Made by a program: the position numbers and the translations under genes. The notes beneath the pieces were generated by a model that saw nothing but the letters and a program-made list of their open reading frames with translations, ran no database searches and had not been told where the DNA came from. 64,000 bases of DNA from the NCBI RefSeq assembly GCF_004403465.1, contig NZ_SOGQ01000009.1, positions 117,656 through 181,655 of the forward strand, written 5' to 3'. This DNA is from Cryobacterium sinapicolor (GTDB lineage: Bacteria > Actinomycetota > Actinomycetes > Actinomycetales > Microbacteriaceae). The first letter of the stretch is position 1; each line of letters opens with the position of its first letter. Positions 8,312-16,425 of this stretch are shown in pieces.

Positions 8312-9088
8312 ATGACGACGATCTCCGTCGTGATCCCCTGCTACAACGACGCGGCCTTCCTGGAAAAGTGCCTCGCGGCTCTGGCCCGGCAGCACCGCGC
8401 GCCCGACGAGGTGATTGTCGTCGACAACGCGAGCACGGATGCCTCGGCCGAGATCGCTCTCTCCGGCGGCGCCCGGGTCGTGCGGGCACCCCAGCGGGGG
8501 ATCTGGCCGGCGGCGGCGACCGGCTACGACGCGGCATCCGGTGACGTGATCGCCCGTCTCGACGCCGACTCCGTGCCGCCGGCCGACTGGCTGGCCCGGA
8601 TCGAGTCCGCCCTGGCGGAGTCCCCCCAGACGGACATGGTCACCGGCCCCGGTGACTTCTACGACTGCAGCCCCCTTGTGGCCTGGCTGGGCGGCACCTT
8701 CTACATCGGCGGCTACTTCTTCTGGACGCGGTTCTGGCTGGGCCACCGCCCGGTCTTCGGGTCGAATTTCGCCATGCGTCGGGCAGTCTGGCTGGACGCG
8801 CGCCTCCGGGTGCACCGCGACCGCGATGACATCCACGACGACCTCGACCTGAGCCTGAACCTGAGCCCCTCGGTGCGCGTGCGATACGACCCCACGCTGC
8901 GGGTCGCGATCTCCGGCCGGCCGTTCGATTCCTGGAGCGCCTTCGCCCGCCGGGCGCGATGGGGCGGCCGCACATTCCTGTTGGACTGGCCCGCGGACAA
9001 CCCCTGGCGCCGGCACGCCACCCGGTCCGCGATGCGGCTCCACCGGGCCGGGATCACACTATTCCAGCACTCTCGGATCGGGCGGTGA
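8312..9088 (+). CDS. Family 2 glycosyltransferase
   Basis: A 258-aa GT-A fold enzyme. The N-terminus has the nucleotide-binding strand ISVVIPCYNDAAFLEKCLAA and DEVIVVDNASTDASAE; the metal-binding DxD region is VIARLDADSVPPADWL; the acceptor side has GSNFAMRRAVW and HRDRDDIHDDLDLSLNL. This is the architecture of inverting GT2 enzymes that add sugars to lipids or glycans. The donor and acceptor are unknown. There is no membrane helix, though YIGGYFFWTRFWLG is hydrophobic and may touch the membrane. ATG 8312 is fixed by GAGGAGG about nine bases upstream. It converges on the alpha/beta hydrolase gene with only 16 bases between stops. Confidence 0.88.
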   Translation: MTTISVVIPCYNDAAFLEKCLAALARQHRAPDEVIVVDNASTDASAEIALSGGARVVRAPQRGIWPAAATGYDAASGDVIARLDADSVPPADWLARIESALAESPQTDMVTGPGDFYDCSPLVAWLGGTFYIGGYFFWTRFWLGHRPVFGSNFAMRRAVWLDARLRVHRDRDDIHDDLDLSLNLSPSVRVRYDPTLRVAISGRPFDSWSAFARRARWGGRTFLLDWPADNPWRRHATRSAMRLHRAGITLFQHSRIGR

Positions 9089-9104
9089 CTCTGCCCCGGG
9101 CGCT

Positions 9105-10016
9105 TCACACCGCGCGGTAGAGCGCGAGCAGATCGCGTGCCAGCTGGTTCGGGGTGGTCTCGCACGGGCTGTGGCCGGTGCGGTACACCCGGATGTCGGC
9201 ACCGATCCGGCGGGCGAACCTCCGGTGCAGTTCAACGGGCCAGACGTCTCGGTCGCCGACGGCGACGAGGCACGGGATCGGGGTGCGCCGGAGTACAGCC
9301 CGCAGGTCGGGCATCCGTTTCATCAGCCCGACGATCTCGTCGACGCTGCGCCGGCTCGTGAGCCCGAACCGGAGCCGGACGAGCGCGAGCCGGCCAGGGG
9401 GCATCCGGTTCAGGTTCCCGATGATGCCCCAGATGATCAGCTCCGCGATCCGCCTCGGCGGGAGCACCTGGCTCAGCGGGCCGATCCACCGCACCCGCCG
9501 GAACGCCTGGCCCGGCTGCGGCGGCACCCTCAGCAGGACCAGGCTGGCGAACAGTTCGGGACGTTCGGCGAGCGCCAGCTCGGCGACGATCCCGGCGAAC
9601 GAGTAGCCGAGCACGTGCGTTGGAGTGCTCCCTGCCTCGAGGAACGCGATCAGGTCGGCCACGAACAGGGGGTAGTCCCAGGGCGCGGTTCCGTCGGGGC
9701 CGGCCGCGTGCGACTGGTATTGCCCGGCCAGGTCGTGGCTCTGCACGAAGTAACCGGCGTCGGCCAGCAGCGGGGCCAGCAGCACGAAATCCTCCTTGGA
9801 GCCGGTGGCTCCGGGCACCAGCACGATTCTCGGGGCGGCCGGGTCGCCCAACTCGAAAGCGGCGAGGTACCCGCTCGGCGCCGCGAACCGGAAGGCGCGG
9901 CTGCCGGCGGGCAGCACGGTCCAATCCCGGTCGGGCAGGGCGCGGTCACGCGACACCGCCTCATCGGCCGGTGCGGACCCCGGCCGCCGCCGGGAACGGC
10001 GCTCCCAGACGCTCAT
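9105..10016 (-). CDS. Alpha/beta hydrolase
   Basis: A 303-aa alpha/beta-hydrolase-fold protein. The oxyanion strand is RIVLVPGATGSKEDFVLL, the nucleophile elbow is VLGYSFAGIVAE (G-x-S-x-A rather than G-x-S-x-G), the acid is CLVAVGDRDVWPVE and the histidine is YRTGHSPCETTPN. A helical cap of about 70 residues (RRVRWIGPLSQVLPP ... IIWGIIGNLNRM) lies between. The substrate is unknown; the fold covers esterases, lipases and C-C hydrolases. The first 50 residues are basic and probably disordered. ATG 10016 lies six bases after TACTCT, so a leaderless transcript is likely; the in-frame extension to 10079 would run into an inverted repeat and is rejected. Confidence 0.82.
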   Translation of the reverse strand: MSVWERRSRRRPGSAPADEAVSRDRALPDRDWTVLPAGSRAFRFAAPSGYLAAFELGDPAAPRIVLVPGATGSKEDFVLLAPLLADAGYFVQSHDLAGQYQSHAAGPDGTAPWDYPLFVADLIAFLEAGSTPTHVLGYSFAGIVAELALAERPELFASLVLLRVPPQPGQAFRRVRWIGPLSQVLPPRRIAELIIWGIIGNLNRMPPGRLALVRLRFGLTSRRSVDEIVGLMKRMPDLRAVLRRTPIPCLVAVGDRDVWPVELHRRFARRIGADIRVYRTGHSPCETTPNQLARDLLALYRAV

Positions 10017-10040
10017 GGGGTCAGAGTAGCGCCGCCCCCC

Positions 10041-10127
10041 GAACGAATTCGACGGAGATTGTGCCGAAATCGGCCCCAAACTCTCTGGGATAGCCGTTTC
10101 TCGAGAGAATCTCCGTCGAATTCGTTC
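10041..10127. repeat. Perfect 20-bp inverted repeat with 47-base loop
   Basis: GAACGAATTCGACGGAGATT (10041-10060) is repeated exactly in inverted orientation at 10108-10127. The loop contains a smaller palindrome, TTTCTCGAGAGA. It lies between two minus-strand genes, upstream of the hydrolase promoter and 26 bases after the permease stop. It has no T-tract, so it is not a classic terminator. It could be a REP-like element, a MITE remnant or a protein-binding site. Confidence 0.85.
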
Positions 10128-10152
10128 ACGACCGGGCGGGGCGCTCCGCCGG

Positions 10153-11700
10153 CTACGACGCGGGCTGGTCGTCCCGGCCGTCGAGGGCGAGCAGCTGCTC
10201 CTCCACTTTGCCGCCGTAACCCTCCTTCTGCGGGTCGCCGTGCAGGCCGCCGGACACCGCGTACTCCTCCTCCGGCGAAAGCACGAGGCGCTTGCGGCCG
10301 TAGAGCGCGAAGATCAGCAGCATGACCACGTAGACCACGGCGATGGCCGCGATGGCCGGGCGGGCCGGCTCGTTGATGAAGAACCCGAAGAAGATCGCCA
10401 GCGAGAGGATGCCCGCGATCACCGCCCCGGGGACGCCCCACGGGCTGCGGTAGGGCCGGTTCGCGTTCGGGTACTTCTTGCGCAGCACGACGAACGAGAT
10501 CATCTGCAGGATGTAGGCGATCACGGCGCCCCAGACGGCGATGTTCAGCACGATCGCGCCGGCCACGCCGCCGGCGCCGCCGAGCGCGTCGACGAGGATC
10601 AGGGCCACGAAGCCGATCAGGGCACCCACGAGCAGCGCCACCGCCGGAGTCTGGCGGCGGCCGGTCAGGGAGAGGAACTTCGGGTAGTAGCCCGCCCGCG
10701 ACAGGGAGTACATGTTGCGCCCGTAGGCGAACATGATGCCCTGCAGGGAGGCCAGCAGCCCGACCAGGGCGAACAGGGCCAGCACCGCGGCGGCCTCGTC
10801 GCCGACCATCGCCCGGAAGCCGTCGAGCAGAGGCTCACCGGCGGTCGCGATGTTCGACGCCCCGACGATCCCGGTGTTGAGCACCAGCACCAGGATTCCG
10901 GTGACGATGAGCGTCGAACGGGCGATCAAGCCGGCCCGCGGGATGTCCCGCACCGGGTCGTGTGCCTCCTCCGCGGCCAGCGGCAGCTCCTCGATGCCGA
11001 GGAAGAACCACATGGCGTAGGGCAGGGCGAACAGGATCGGCACCACGCCGTACGGCAGGAACTCGGACTGGCCGGCCTCCGGGGCGATATCGAACAGGTT
11101 GTCTACGCTGAAGAGGCCGGAGAAGGCCGCCATCACGGAGAACACCAGCAGGATGCCGATGGAGATGATCGAGACCACGATCGCGAACCGGAACGAGATC
11201 GCGGCGCCGGCCGCGTTCAGGCCGATGAACGCGGCGTAGAGGATGGCCCACCACACCCACGCGGGCAGGGAGACTCCGAGCAACTCACTCGTGATGCCGT
11301 CGGCGTAGGACGCCGAGAAGTAGACGATCACCGCGGTGGTCGCGACATACTCGATGGTCTCGGCCAGCCCGGTGACGAAACCGCCCCAGGGTCCGAGCGC
11401 CGCGCGGGCGAAGGAGTAGGCCCCACCCGTGTGCGGCATGGCCGAGGCCATCTCCCCGATCGCGAAGATCATGCCGTAATACATGACGATGAGGAGGGCG
11501 AAGGCGATCAGCATCCCGCCGAATCCGGCGAAATCGATGCCGAAGTTCCAGCCCGAGAAATCGCCCGAGATGACCGCGGCGACGGCGAGACCCCACAGGC
11601 CCCAAATCCCGGCGCTGCGCCGGAGCCTGCGTTTCTCGAAGTAGCCGGCCTCTGCCGTCGTGTAGGTCACGCCCGAGACGTTCAAGGTGTCTTTGGACAT
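10153..11700 (-). CDS. APC-family amine/amino-acid permease, ethanolamine-permease-like
   Basis: A 515-aa permease with about twelve hydrophobic segments between residues 35 and 480. The start region YFEKRRLRRSAGIWGLWGLA followed by VAAVISGDFSGWNFGI is characteristic of the ethanolamine permease branch of the APC family, as are GGAYSFARAALGPWGGFVTG and LGIEELPLAAEEAHDPVRDI. It should import ethanolamine or a related amine by proton symport (family knowledge plus inference). It is divergent from a glutamine-synthetase-like ligase gene, which supports a role feeding gamma-glutamylation. ATG 11700 (MSKDTLNVSG) is preferred; extension to 11802 enters the shared promoter region. Segments AIGEMASAMPHTGG and STLIVTGILVLVLNTGIVG are typical transmembrane elements. 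Confidence 0.85.
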   Translation of the reverse strand: MSKDTLNVSGVTYTTAEAGYFEKRRLRRSAGIWGLWGLAVAAVISGDFSGWNFGIDFAGFGGMLIAFALLIVMYYGMIFAIGEMASAMPHTGGAYSFARAALGPWGGFVTGLAETIEYVATTAVIVYFSASYADGITSELLGVSLPAWVWWAILYAAFIGLNAAGAAISFRFAIVVSIISIGILLVFSVMAAFSGLFSVDNLFDIAPEAGQSEFLPYGVVPILFALPYAMWFFLGIEELPLAAEEAHDPVRDIPRAGLIARSTLIVTGILVLVLNTGIVGASNIATAGEPLLDGFRAMVGDEAAAVLALFALVGLLASLQGIMFAYGRNMYSLSRAGYYPKFLSLTGRRQTPAVALLVGALIGFVALILVDALGGAGGVAGAIVLNIAVWGAVIAYILQMISFVVLRKKYPNANRPYRSPWGVPGAVIAGILSLAIFFGFFINEPARPAIAAIAVVYVVMLLIFALYGRKRLVLSPEEEYAVSGGLHGDPQKEGYGGKVEEQLLALDGRDDQPAS

Positions 11701-11772
11701 CCTGGATTCCTTTGCGCTCTGGTTGCGCGTCTCGGCGAGCGAGCGGCAACTCCGGGAGTTTTCGTTGGCATG

Positions 11773-11801
11773 ACTATAGGGCTCCAATGGTGGCGTGTAC
11801 A
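11773..11801 (-). promoter_or_regulatory. Candidate promoter of the ethanolamine-type permease
   Basis: On the minus strand TATAGT (11778-11773) is five of six matches to TATAAT. It is spaced 17 bases from TGTACA (11801-11796), a four-of-six match to TTGACA. It lies in the 219-base divergent region shared with the ligase gene. The directly repeated TGGTC at 11868-11880 on the ligase side could be a binding half-site for the cluster's FadR-type regulator (inference). Confidence 0.4.
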
Positions 11802-11919
11802 TACCTTTGCATACCCGATTCTCGTAAGGATGCGACGAAAATTGTCTGTTTCGCCACGCTCGATCTGTGGTCTAATGGTCGAATGTTCACCCTTTGAACG
11901 GCTCGATGAGGAGAAGTTG

Positions 11920-13287
11920 ATGACACCCCGCTCCGGAAATCTCTCGCTCGACGAGCTCACCGCTCTGGTTCGAGACGGCGACATCGACACGATCGTCGTC
12001 GCCTTCACCGATATGCAGGGACGGCTGGTGGGCAAGCGGGTCTCCGCGCGGCTTTTTCTGGAAGACGTGGGGAGCCACGGCGCGGAGTGCTGCAACTACC
12101 TTCTGGCCGTCGACGTCGAGATGAACACTGTGGACGGCTACGAGATGTCGAGCTGGCGTCGCGGCTATGGCGACATGGCCATGATCCCCGACCTCGCCAC
12201 GCTGCGCCGGGCGCCCTGGCTGCCCGGGGCCGCTCTCGTCACCGCGGACCTGCAGTGGCTCGACAAGACGCCCGTGGTGGCGTCGCCCCGCCAGATCCTG
12301 AAGGCTCAGCTGGCCCGTCTGGCGGACCGCGGGCTGGTGCCCTACGTCGGCACCGAGCTGGAGTTCCTCGTCTTCGACGACGGCTACCGGGAGGCGTGGA
12401 AGAAGGGCTACCGCGACCTGACCCCCGCCAGCGACTACAACATCGACTACGCGCTGCTCGCCTCCACCCGGATGGAACCGTTGCTGCGGGACATCCGTAA
12501 CGCCATGGACGGCGCCGGCATGTACTGCGAGGGCGTCAAGGGCGAGTGCAACCTCGGCCAGCAGGAGATCGCGTTCCGCTACACCGACGCCCTGGCCACC
12601 TGCGACAACCACTCGATCTACAAGAACGGTGCCAAGGAGATCGCGGATGCCCACGGCAAGAGCCTGACCTTCATGGCCAAGTTCAACGAGCGTGAGGGCA
12701 ACAGCTGCCACATCCACATCAGCCTGCGCGGCACCGACGGGTCCGCGGTCTTCGCCGACACGGATGCCGACTACGGCATGTCGAAACTGTTCCGCCACTT
12801 CCTCGCCGGCCAACTCGCGGTGATGCGCGAACTGACCCTCTTCTCGGCGCCGAACATCAACTCCTATAAACGCTACGTCAGCGGCAGCTTCGCCCCGACC
12901 GCTATCGCCTGGGGCCTCGACAACCGCACCTGCGCCCTGCGCGTGGTGGGCGCGGGACTCGGCCTGCGGGTGGAGAACCGGGTTCCAGGCGGAGACGTGA
13001 ACCAGTATCTGGCCGTGGCCGCGCTGATCGCGGCGGGCCTCTACGGCATCGAGAACGAACTCGAACTCGACGACGTCTTCGTCGGCAACGCCTACGAAAG
13101 CGACGCCGAGCGCGTGCCGGCTTCGCTCCGGGAGGCCACCGCACTGTTCGCGACCTCCACGGTCGCCCGGGAGGCCTTCGGCGACGAGGTGGTCGACCAC
13201 TACCTCAACAACGCGCGGATCGAGTTGGAGGCCTACGACGCGGCGGTGACCGACTGGGAGCGGGTGCGCGGCTTTGAGCGCCTCTGA
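11920..13287 (+). CDS. Glutamine synthetase-like gamma-glutamyl-amine ligase
   Basis: A 455-aa glutamine-synthetase-fold ligase. The active-site blocks are complete: GTELEFLVFDD (metal-binding Glu), CEGVKGECNLGQQEIAF, GNSCHIHISLRG (ATP/metal His), INSYKRYVSGSFAPT and RVVGAGLGLRVENRVPG. The context (amine permease divergent, GATase hydrolase, aldehyde dehydrogenase, SDR, FadR regulator) points to an enzyme that joins glutamate to ethanolamine or a polyamine, like GlnA4/PuuA, rather than to ammonia assimilation (inference). The adenylylation tyrosine loop of GlnA type I is not evident. ATG 11920 follows GAGGAGAAG with good spacing; the upstream in-frame ATG (MVECSPFERL) has no such signal. The 3' end overlaps the next gene by 14 bases. 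Confidence 0.85.
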   Translation: MTPRSGNLSLDELTALVRDGDIDTIVVAFTDMQGRLVGKRVSARLFLEDVGSHGAECCNYLLAVDVEMNTVDGYEMSSWRRGYGDMAMIPDLATLRRAPWLPGAALVTADLQWLDKTPVVASPRQILKAQLARLADRGLVPYVGTELEFLVFDDGYREAWKKGYRDLTPASDYNIDYALLASTRMEPLLRDIRNAMDGAGMYCEGVKGECNLGQQEIAFRYTDALATCDNHSIYKNGAKEIADAHGKSLTFMAKFNEREGNSCHIHISLRGTDGSAVFADTDADYGMSKLFRHFLAGQLAVMRELTLFSAPNINSYKRYVSGSFAPTAIAWGLDNRTCALRVVGAGLGLRVENRVPGGDVNQYLAVAALIAAGLYGIENELELDDVFVGNAYESDAERVPASLREATALFATSTVAREAFGDEVVDHYLNNARIELEAYDAAVTDWERVRGFERL

Positions 13288-14167
13288 TCCCGGCGCCGCC
13301 CCGCGAACCGGCACCGCCCCGCGAACCGGCACCGCCCCACAAACCGGCACGGCCCCACAAACCGGCACCGCCCAGCGCCCGGTGATCGGCCTGACCACGT
13401 ACCTCGAGCAGGCCCAGACCGGCGTCTGGGACGTGCCGGCGGCCTTCCTGCCGCACGCCTATTTCGACTCGGTCGTCCGCGCGGGCGGCATCGCCGTGCT
13501 GCTGCCGCCGCAGCCCGTGGACGCGGCCATCGCCGGGCGGGTGCTCGACGGCCTGGACGGCCTGGTCATCACCGGCGGCAAGGACGTCGATCCGGCGCGC
13601 TACGGCCAGGCCGCCCACACGAGAACCGACGAGCCGCGCCCGGATCGCGACGCCTGGGAGAACGAGCTGATCCACCGCGCTATCGACCGGGAGCTGCCGT
13701 TGCTCGGAATCTGCCGCGGCGCCCAGATGCTCAACATCGCGCAGGGCGGTACCCTGCACCAGCACCTGCCCGACGTCGTCGGCCACGCCGGCTACCAGGC
13801 CGGCGGCGGCATCTTCAGCATCGTGGACGTTCATGTGGAACCCGAGTCGAGGTTGCACGGGCTGCTGGACGCCCTGGATGTGCCGCTGCCGGTTCCCGTC
13901 TACCACCACCAGTCCATCGACCGGGTCGGTGCCGGCCTCACCGTGACCGCGCGCACCCACGACGGGGTCGTGCAGGCCGTGGAACTCACCGGCGTTCCGT
14001 TCGGGGTGGCCGTGCAGTGGCATCCGGAACAGCACGACGACCTGCGCCTGTTCGCGGGCCTCGTCGACGCGGCCACCCGCTACCGGGCGGCCCGTGAGCA
14101 GGACCACGAACACGAACACGAACACGGCCAGGGACACGAACACGGCCAGGAAAGGGACACCCCGTGA
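13274..14167 (+). CDS. Gamma-glutamyl-gamma-aminobutyrate hydrolase-like protein (peptidase C26)
   Basis: A class I glutamine-amidotransferase hydrolase. The catalytic triad is visible: nucleophile in LLGICRGAQMLNIAQGG, and His and Glu in AVQWHPEQ. GLVITGGKDVDPARYG is the family oxyanion region. It should cleave the gamma-glutamyl bond of the product made in this pathway, like PuuD. The start is uncertain. TTG 13274 overlaps the ligase stop and gives 297 aa with a repeated leader (GTAPRTGTAPQTG); GTG 13382 would give a family-like start (VIGLTTYLEQ) but has no Shine-Dalgarno. The C-terminus ends in an unusual His/Glu-rich tail (QDHEHEHEHGQGHEHGQE), a likely metal-binding or low-complexity addition. 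It overlaps the next gene by four bases (GTGA). Confidence 0.82.
   Translation: MSASDPGAAPRTGTAPRTGTAPQTGTAPQTGTAQRPVIGLTTYLEQAQTGVWDVPAAFLPHAYFDSVVRAGGIAVLLPPQPVDAAIAGRVLDGLDGLVITGGKDVDPARYGQAAHTRTDEPRPDRDAWENELIHRAIDRELPLLGICRGAQMLNIAQGGTLHQHLPDVVGHAGYQAGGGIFSIVDVHVEPESRLHGLLDALDVPLPVPVYHHQSIDRVGAGLTVTARTHDGVVQAVELTGVPFGVAVQWHPEQHDDLRLFAGLVDAATRYRAAREQDHEHEHEHGQGHEHGQERDTP
13296..13367. repeat. 18-bp tandem repeat, four copies, inside or before the C26 gene
   Basis: Four head-to-tail copies of CCGCCCCGCGAACCGGCA with two variant forms (GCGAA / ACAAA) occupy 13296-13367. If TTG 13274 is used they encode a repeated six-residue unit (GTAPRT/GTAPQT). If translation starts at 13382 they are a spacer between two genes. 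Confidence 0.9.
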
Positions 14168-15525
14168 GCAGCTACACCGTCATCAACCCGGCCGACGAGA
14201 CTCCCGTCACCGTGGTCGAACACCTCGACCCGGAAGCGACCGATGAGGCGGTCTCCCGTGCGGTGGCCGCGCAGCGGCTCTGGTCCCGGGTGGCGCCGGC
14301 CGACAAGGCGGCCGTGCTGCGCCGCTTCGCGGAGGCGGTGGACGGGGACCGGGAGAACCTGGCCCGCATCGAGATGGCCAACTCGGGGCATCCGATCACG
14401 CAGGCGCGCTGGGAGGCCGGCCATGTGCGCGACGTGCTGACCTACTACTCGGCCGCCCCCGAGCGCCTGTTCGGGCGGCAGATCCCGGTGTCCGGCGGTC
14501 TCGACATGACGTTCCAGGAGCCTCTGGGCGTGGTCGGCATCATCACCCCGTGGAATTTCCCGATGACGATCGCGGCCTGGGGTTTCGCCCCGGCCCTCGC
14601 GGCCGGCAACGCGGTGCTGCTGAAGCCGGCGGAGTGGACGCCACTCTCCAGCATCCGTCTGGGCGAACTCGCCCGGGAGGCCGGCCTGCCGGAGGGGCTG
14701 TTCCAGGTACTGCCGGGCCGCGGATCGGTGGTCGGCGAACGGTTCGTCACACACCCCCAGGTGCGGAAGGTCGTCTTCACCGGGTCGACGGATGTCGGCA
14801 AACGGATCATGGCCGGCTGTGCCGCCCAGGTCAAACGGGTCACCCTGGAACTCGGCGGCAAGAGCGCCAACATCGTGTTCGCCGACTCCGATCTGGAGAA
14901 GGCCGCCGCCAGCGCACCCTCCGGGGTGTTCGAGAACGCCGGCCAGGACTGCTGCGCCCGCAGCCGCATCCTGGTCGAGCAGAGCGTGTACGACCGGTTC
15001 CTGGAGCTTCTCGAGCCGGCCGTCGCCGGGGTGCGGGTGGGGGACCCCGCCGACGAGGGCACCGAGATGGGACCGCTCGTCTCGGCCGCGCACCACGCCG
15101 CGGTCTCGGCCTATGTGCCGGAGGGCTCCCCCGTGGCGTTCCGCGGCAACGCCCCGACCGGACCGGGTTTCTGGTTCCCGCCGACCGTGCTCACCCCGGC
15201 TTCCCGCACCGACCGCTCTGTCACCGACGAGATCTTCGGTCCCGTCGTCACCGTGCTGCCCTTCGACGGGGAAGACGACGCCGTCACGCTGGCCAACGAC
15301 ACCGACTACGGCCTCTCCGGCTCGATCTGGACCCGGGACGTGGGCCGGGCCATCCGGGTGGCGCGGGCCGTGGAATCCGGCAACCTGTCCGTCAACTCGC
15401 ACTCCTCGGTGCGCTACTCGACCCCGTTCGGCGGGTTCAAGCAATCGGGTCTCGGGCGGGAACTGGGCCCGGATGCCCCGATGTCGTTCACCGAGACCAA
15501 GAACGTCTTCATCGCCGTCGACTGA
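14164..15525 (+). CDS. NAD(P)-dependent aldehyde dehydrogenase of the amine cluster
   Basis: A 453-aa aldehyde dehydrogenase. Landmarks are GVVGIITPWNFPMTIAAWGF, FTGSTDVGKRIMAG (nucleotide binding), the general base in TLELGGKSANIVF, the catalytic Cys in ENAGQDCCARSRI and TDEIFGPVVTVLPF. In an amine pathway it would oxidise the aldehyde produced from the gamma-glutamylated amine, as PuuC does (inference from neighbours). GTG 14164 overlaps the previous stop as GTGA, so the genes are translationally coupled. No dedicated amine oxidase that would generate the aldehyde is encoded in the cluster; it may lie elsewhere, or the SDR may act first on an alcohol group such as that of ethanolamine. Confidence 0.88.
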   Translation: MSSYTVINPADETPVTVVEHLDPEATDEAVSRAVAAQRLWSRVAPADKAAVLRRFAEAVDGDRENLARIEMANSGHPITQARWEAGHVRDVLTYYSAAPERLFGRQIPVSGGLDMTFQEPLGVVGIITPWNFPMTIAAWGFAPALAAGNAVLLKPAEWTPLSSIRLGELAREAGLPEGLFQVLPGRGSVVGERFVTHPQVRKVVFTGSTDVGKRIMAGCAAQVKRVTLELGGKSANIVFADSDLEKAAASAPSGVFENAGQDCCARSRILVEQSVYDRFLELLEPAVAGVRVGDPADEGTEMGPLVSAAHHAAVSAYVPEGSPVAFRGNAPTGPGFWFPPTVLTPASRTDRSVTDEIFGPVVTVLPFDGEDDAVTLANDTDYGLSGSIWTRDVGRAIRVARAVESGNLSVNSHSSVRYSTPFGGFKQSGLGRELGPDAPMSFTETKNVFIAVD

Positions 15526-15569
15526 TCGCTTCGGCCCTCTCACCCCTCAACCCCGTTCAAGGAGTCAGC

Positions 15570-16361
15570 ATGAGCAGCCTCACCCCCATCGACCTCACCC
15601 AGCGGCTTGCGGGCCGGGTCGCCGTGATCACCGGCGGCGCCAGCGGTATCGGCTTGGCCACGGCGAAACGCTTCGCCGCGGAGGGAGCCACGGTCGTGAT
15701 CGGCGACCTCGACGAACCGGCAGGGCTCGCTGCGGCCGACCTGCTCGACTGCCTCTTCGTCAAAGTGGATGTGACCGACGAGGACGAGGTCAACGCCCTC
15801 TTCGACACCGCCTACCTCACCTACGGCTCCGTCGACATCGCGTTCAACAACGCCGGGATCTCCCCACCAGACGACGACTCGATCGAGACGACCGAGCTGC
15901 CGGCCTGGCAGCGGGTGCAGGACGTCAACCTGAAGTCGGTGTATCTGTGCTGCCGGTCCGCCCTGCGCTACATGGTGAAACAGGGCCGCGGGTCGATCAT
16001 CAACACGGCCTCGTTCGTGGCCGTGCTCGGCTCCGCGACCAGTCAGATCTCGTACACCGCCTCCAAGGGCGGAGTGCTCGCGCTCAGCCGCGAGCTGGGC
16101 GTGCAGTTCGCGCGCCAGGGCATCAGGGTCAACGCCCTCTGCCCCGGCCCGGTGAACACCCCGCTGCTGCAGGAACTGTTCGCGAAGGACCCGGAGCGCG
16201 CGGCCCGGCGGCTGGTGCACATCCCGGTCGGCCGGTTCGCGGAACCGGAGGAGCTCGCGGCCGCGGTCGCCTTCCTGGCCAGCGACGACTCCTCGTTCAT
16301 CACGGGATCCACGTTCCTGGTCGACGGCGGCATCAGCTCTGCCTACGTGACGCCGATGTAG
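15570..16361 (+). CDS. SDR-family oxidoreductase of the amine cluster
   Basis: A 263-aa classical short-chain dehydrogenase with VAVITGGASGIGLATAKRFA (cofactor glycine motif), GDLDEPAG (acidic residue after beta-2, favouring NAD), VDIAFNNAGISPPDD, the catalytic Ser region NTASFVAVLGSATSQ and YTASKGG (YxxxK), and INALCPGPVNTPLL-like text VNALCPGPVNTPLLQ. It often travels with gamma-glutamyl-amine clusters in actinobacteria and could oxidise the hydroxyl of gamma-glutamylethanolamide, giving the aldehyde for the preceding dehydrogenase (inference). ATG 15570 follows AAGGAG by five bases. The gene lies 44 bases after the aldehyde dehydrogenase stop. Confidence 0.87.
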   Translation: MSSLTPIDLTQRLAGRVAVITGGASGIGLATAKRFAAEGATVVIGDLDEPAGLAAADLLDCLFVKVDVTDEDEVNALFDTAYLTYGSVDIAFNNAGISPPDDDSIETTELPAWQRVQDVNLKSVYLCCRSALRYMVKQGRGSIINTASFVAVLGSATSQISYTASKGGVLALSRELGVQFARQGIRVNALCPGPVNTPLLQELFAKDPERAARRLVHIPVGRFAEPEELAAAVAFLASDDSSFITGSTFLVDGGISSAYVTPM

Positions 16362-16425
16362 CGGTGCGGACGGACAGGGAAACCGTGATGGACTGGGAGT
16401 CCGACCAGAAGCCAGGACCAGAACA

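Noticed and set aside
10240..13287. A very long open frame continuing the glutamine-synthetase-like gene upstream to 1015 codons
   Set aside because: The first 560 codons are antisense to the permease and His/Asp/Gln/Arg-rich, as expected for a shadow frame in high-GC DNA; the ligase starts at 11920 with a Shine-Dalgarno.
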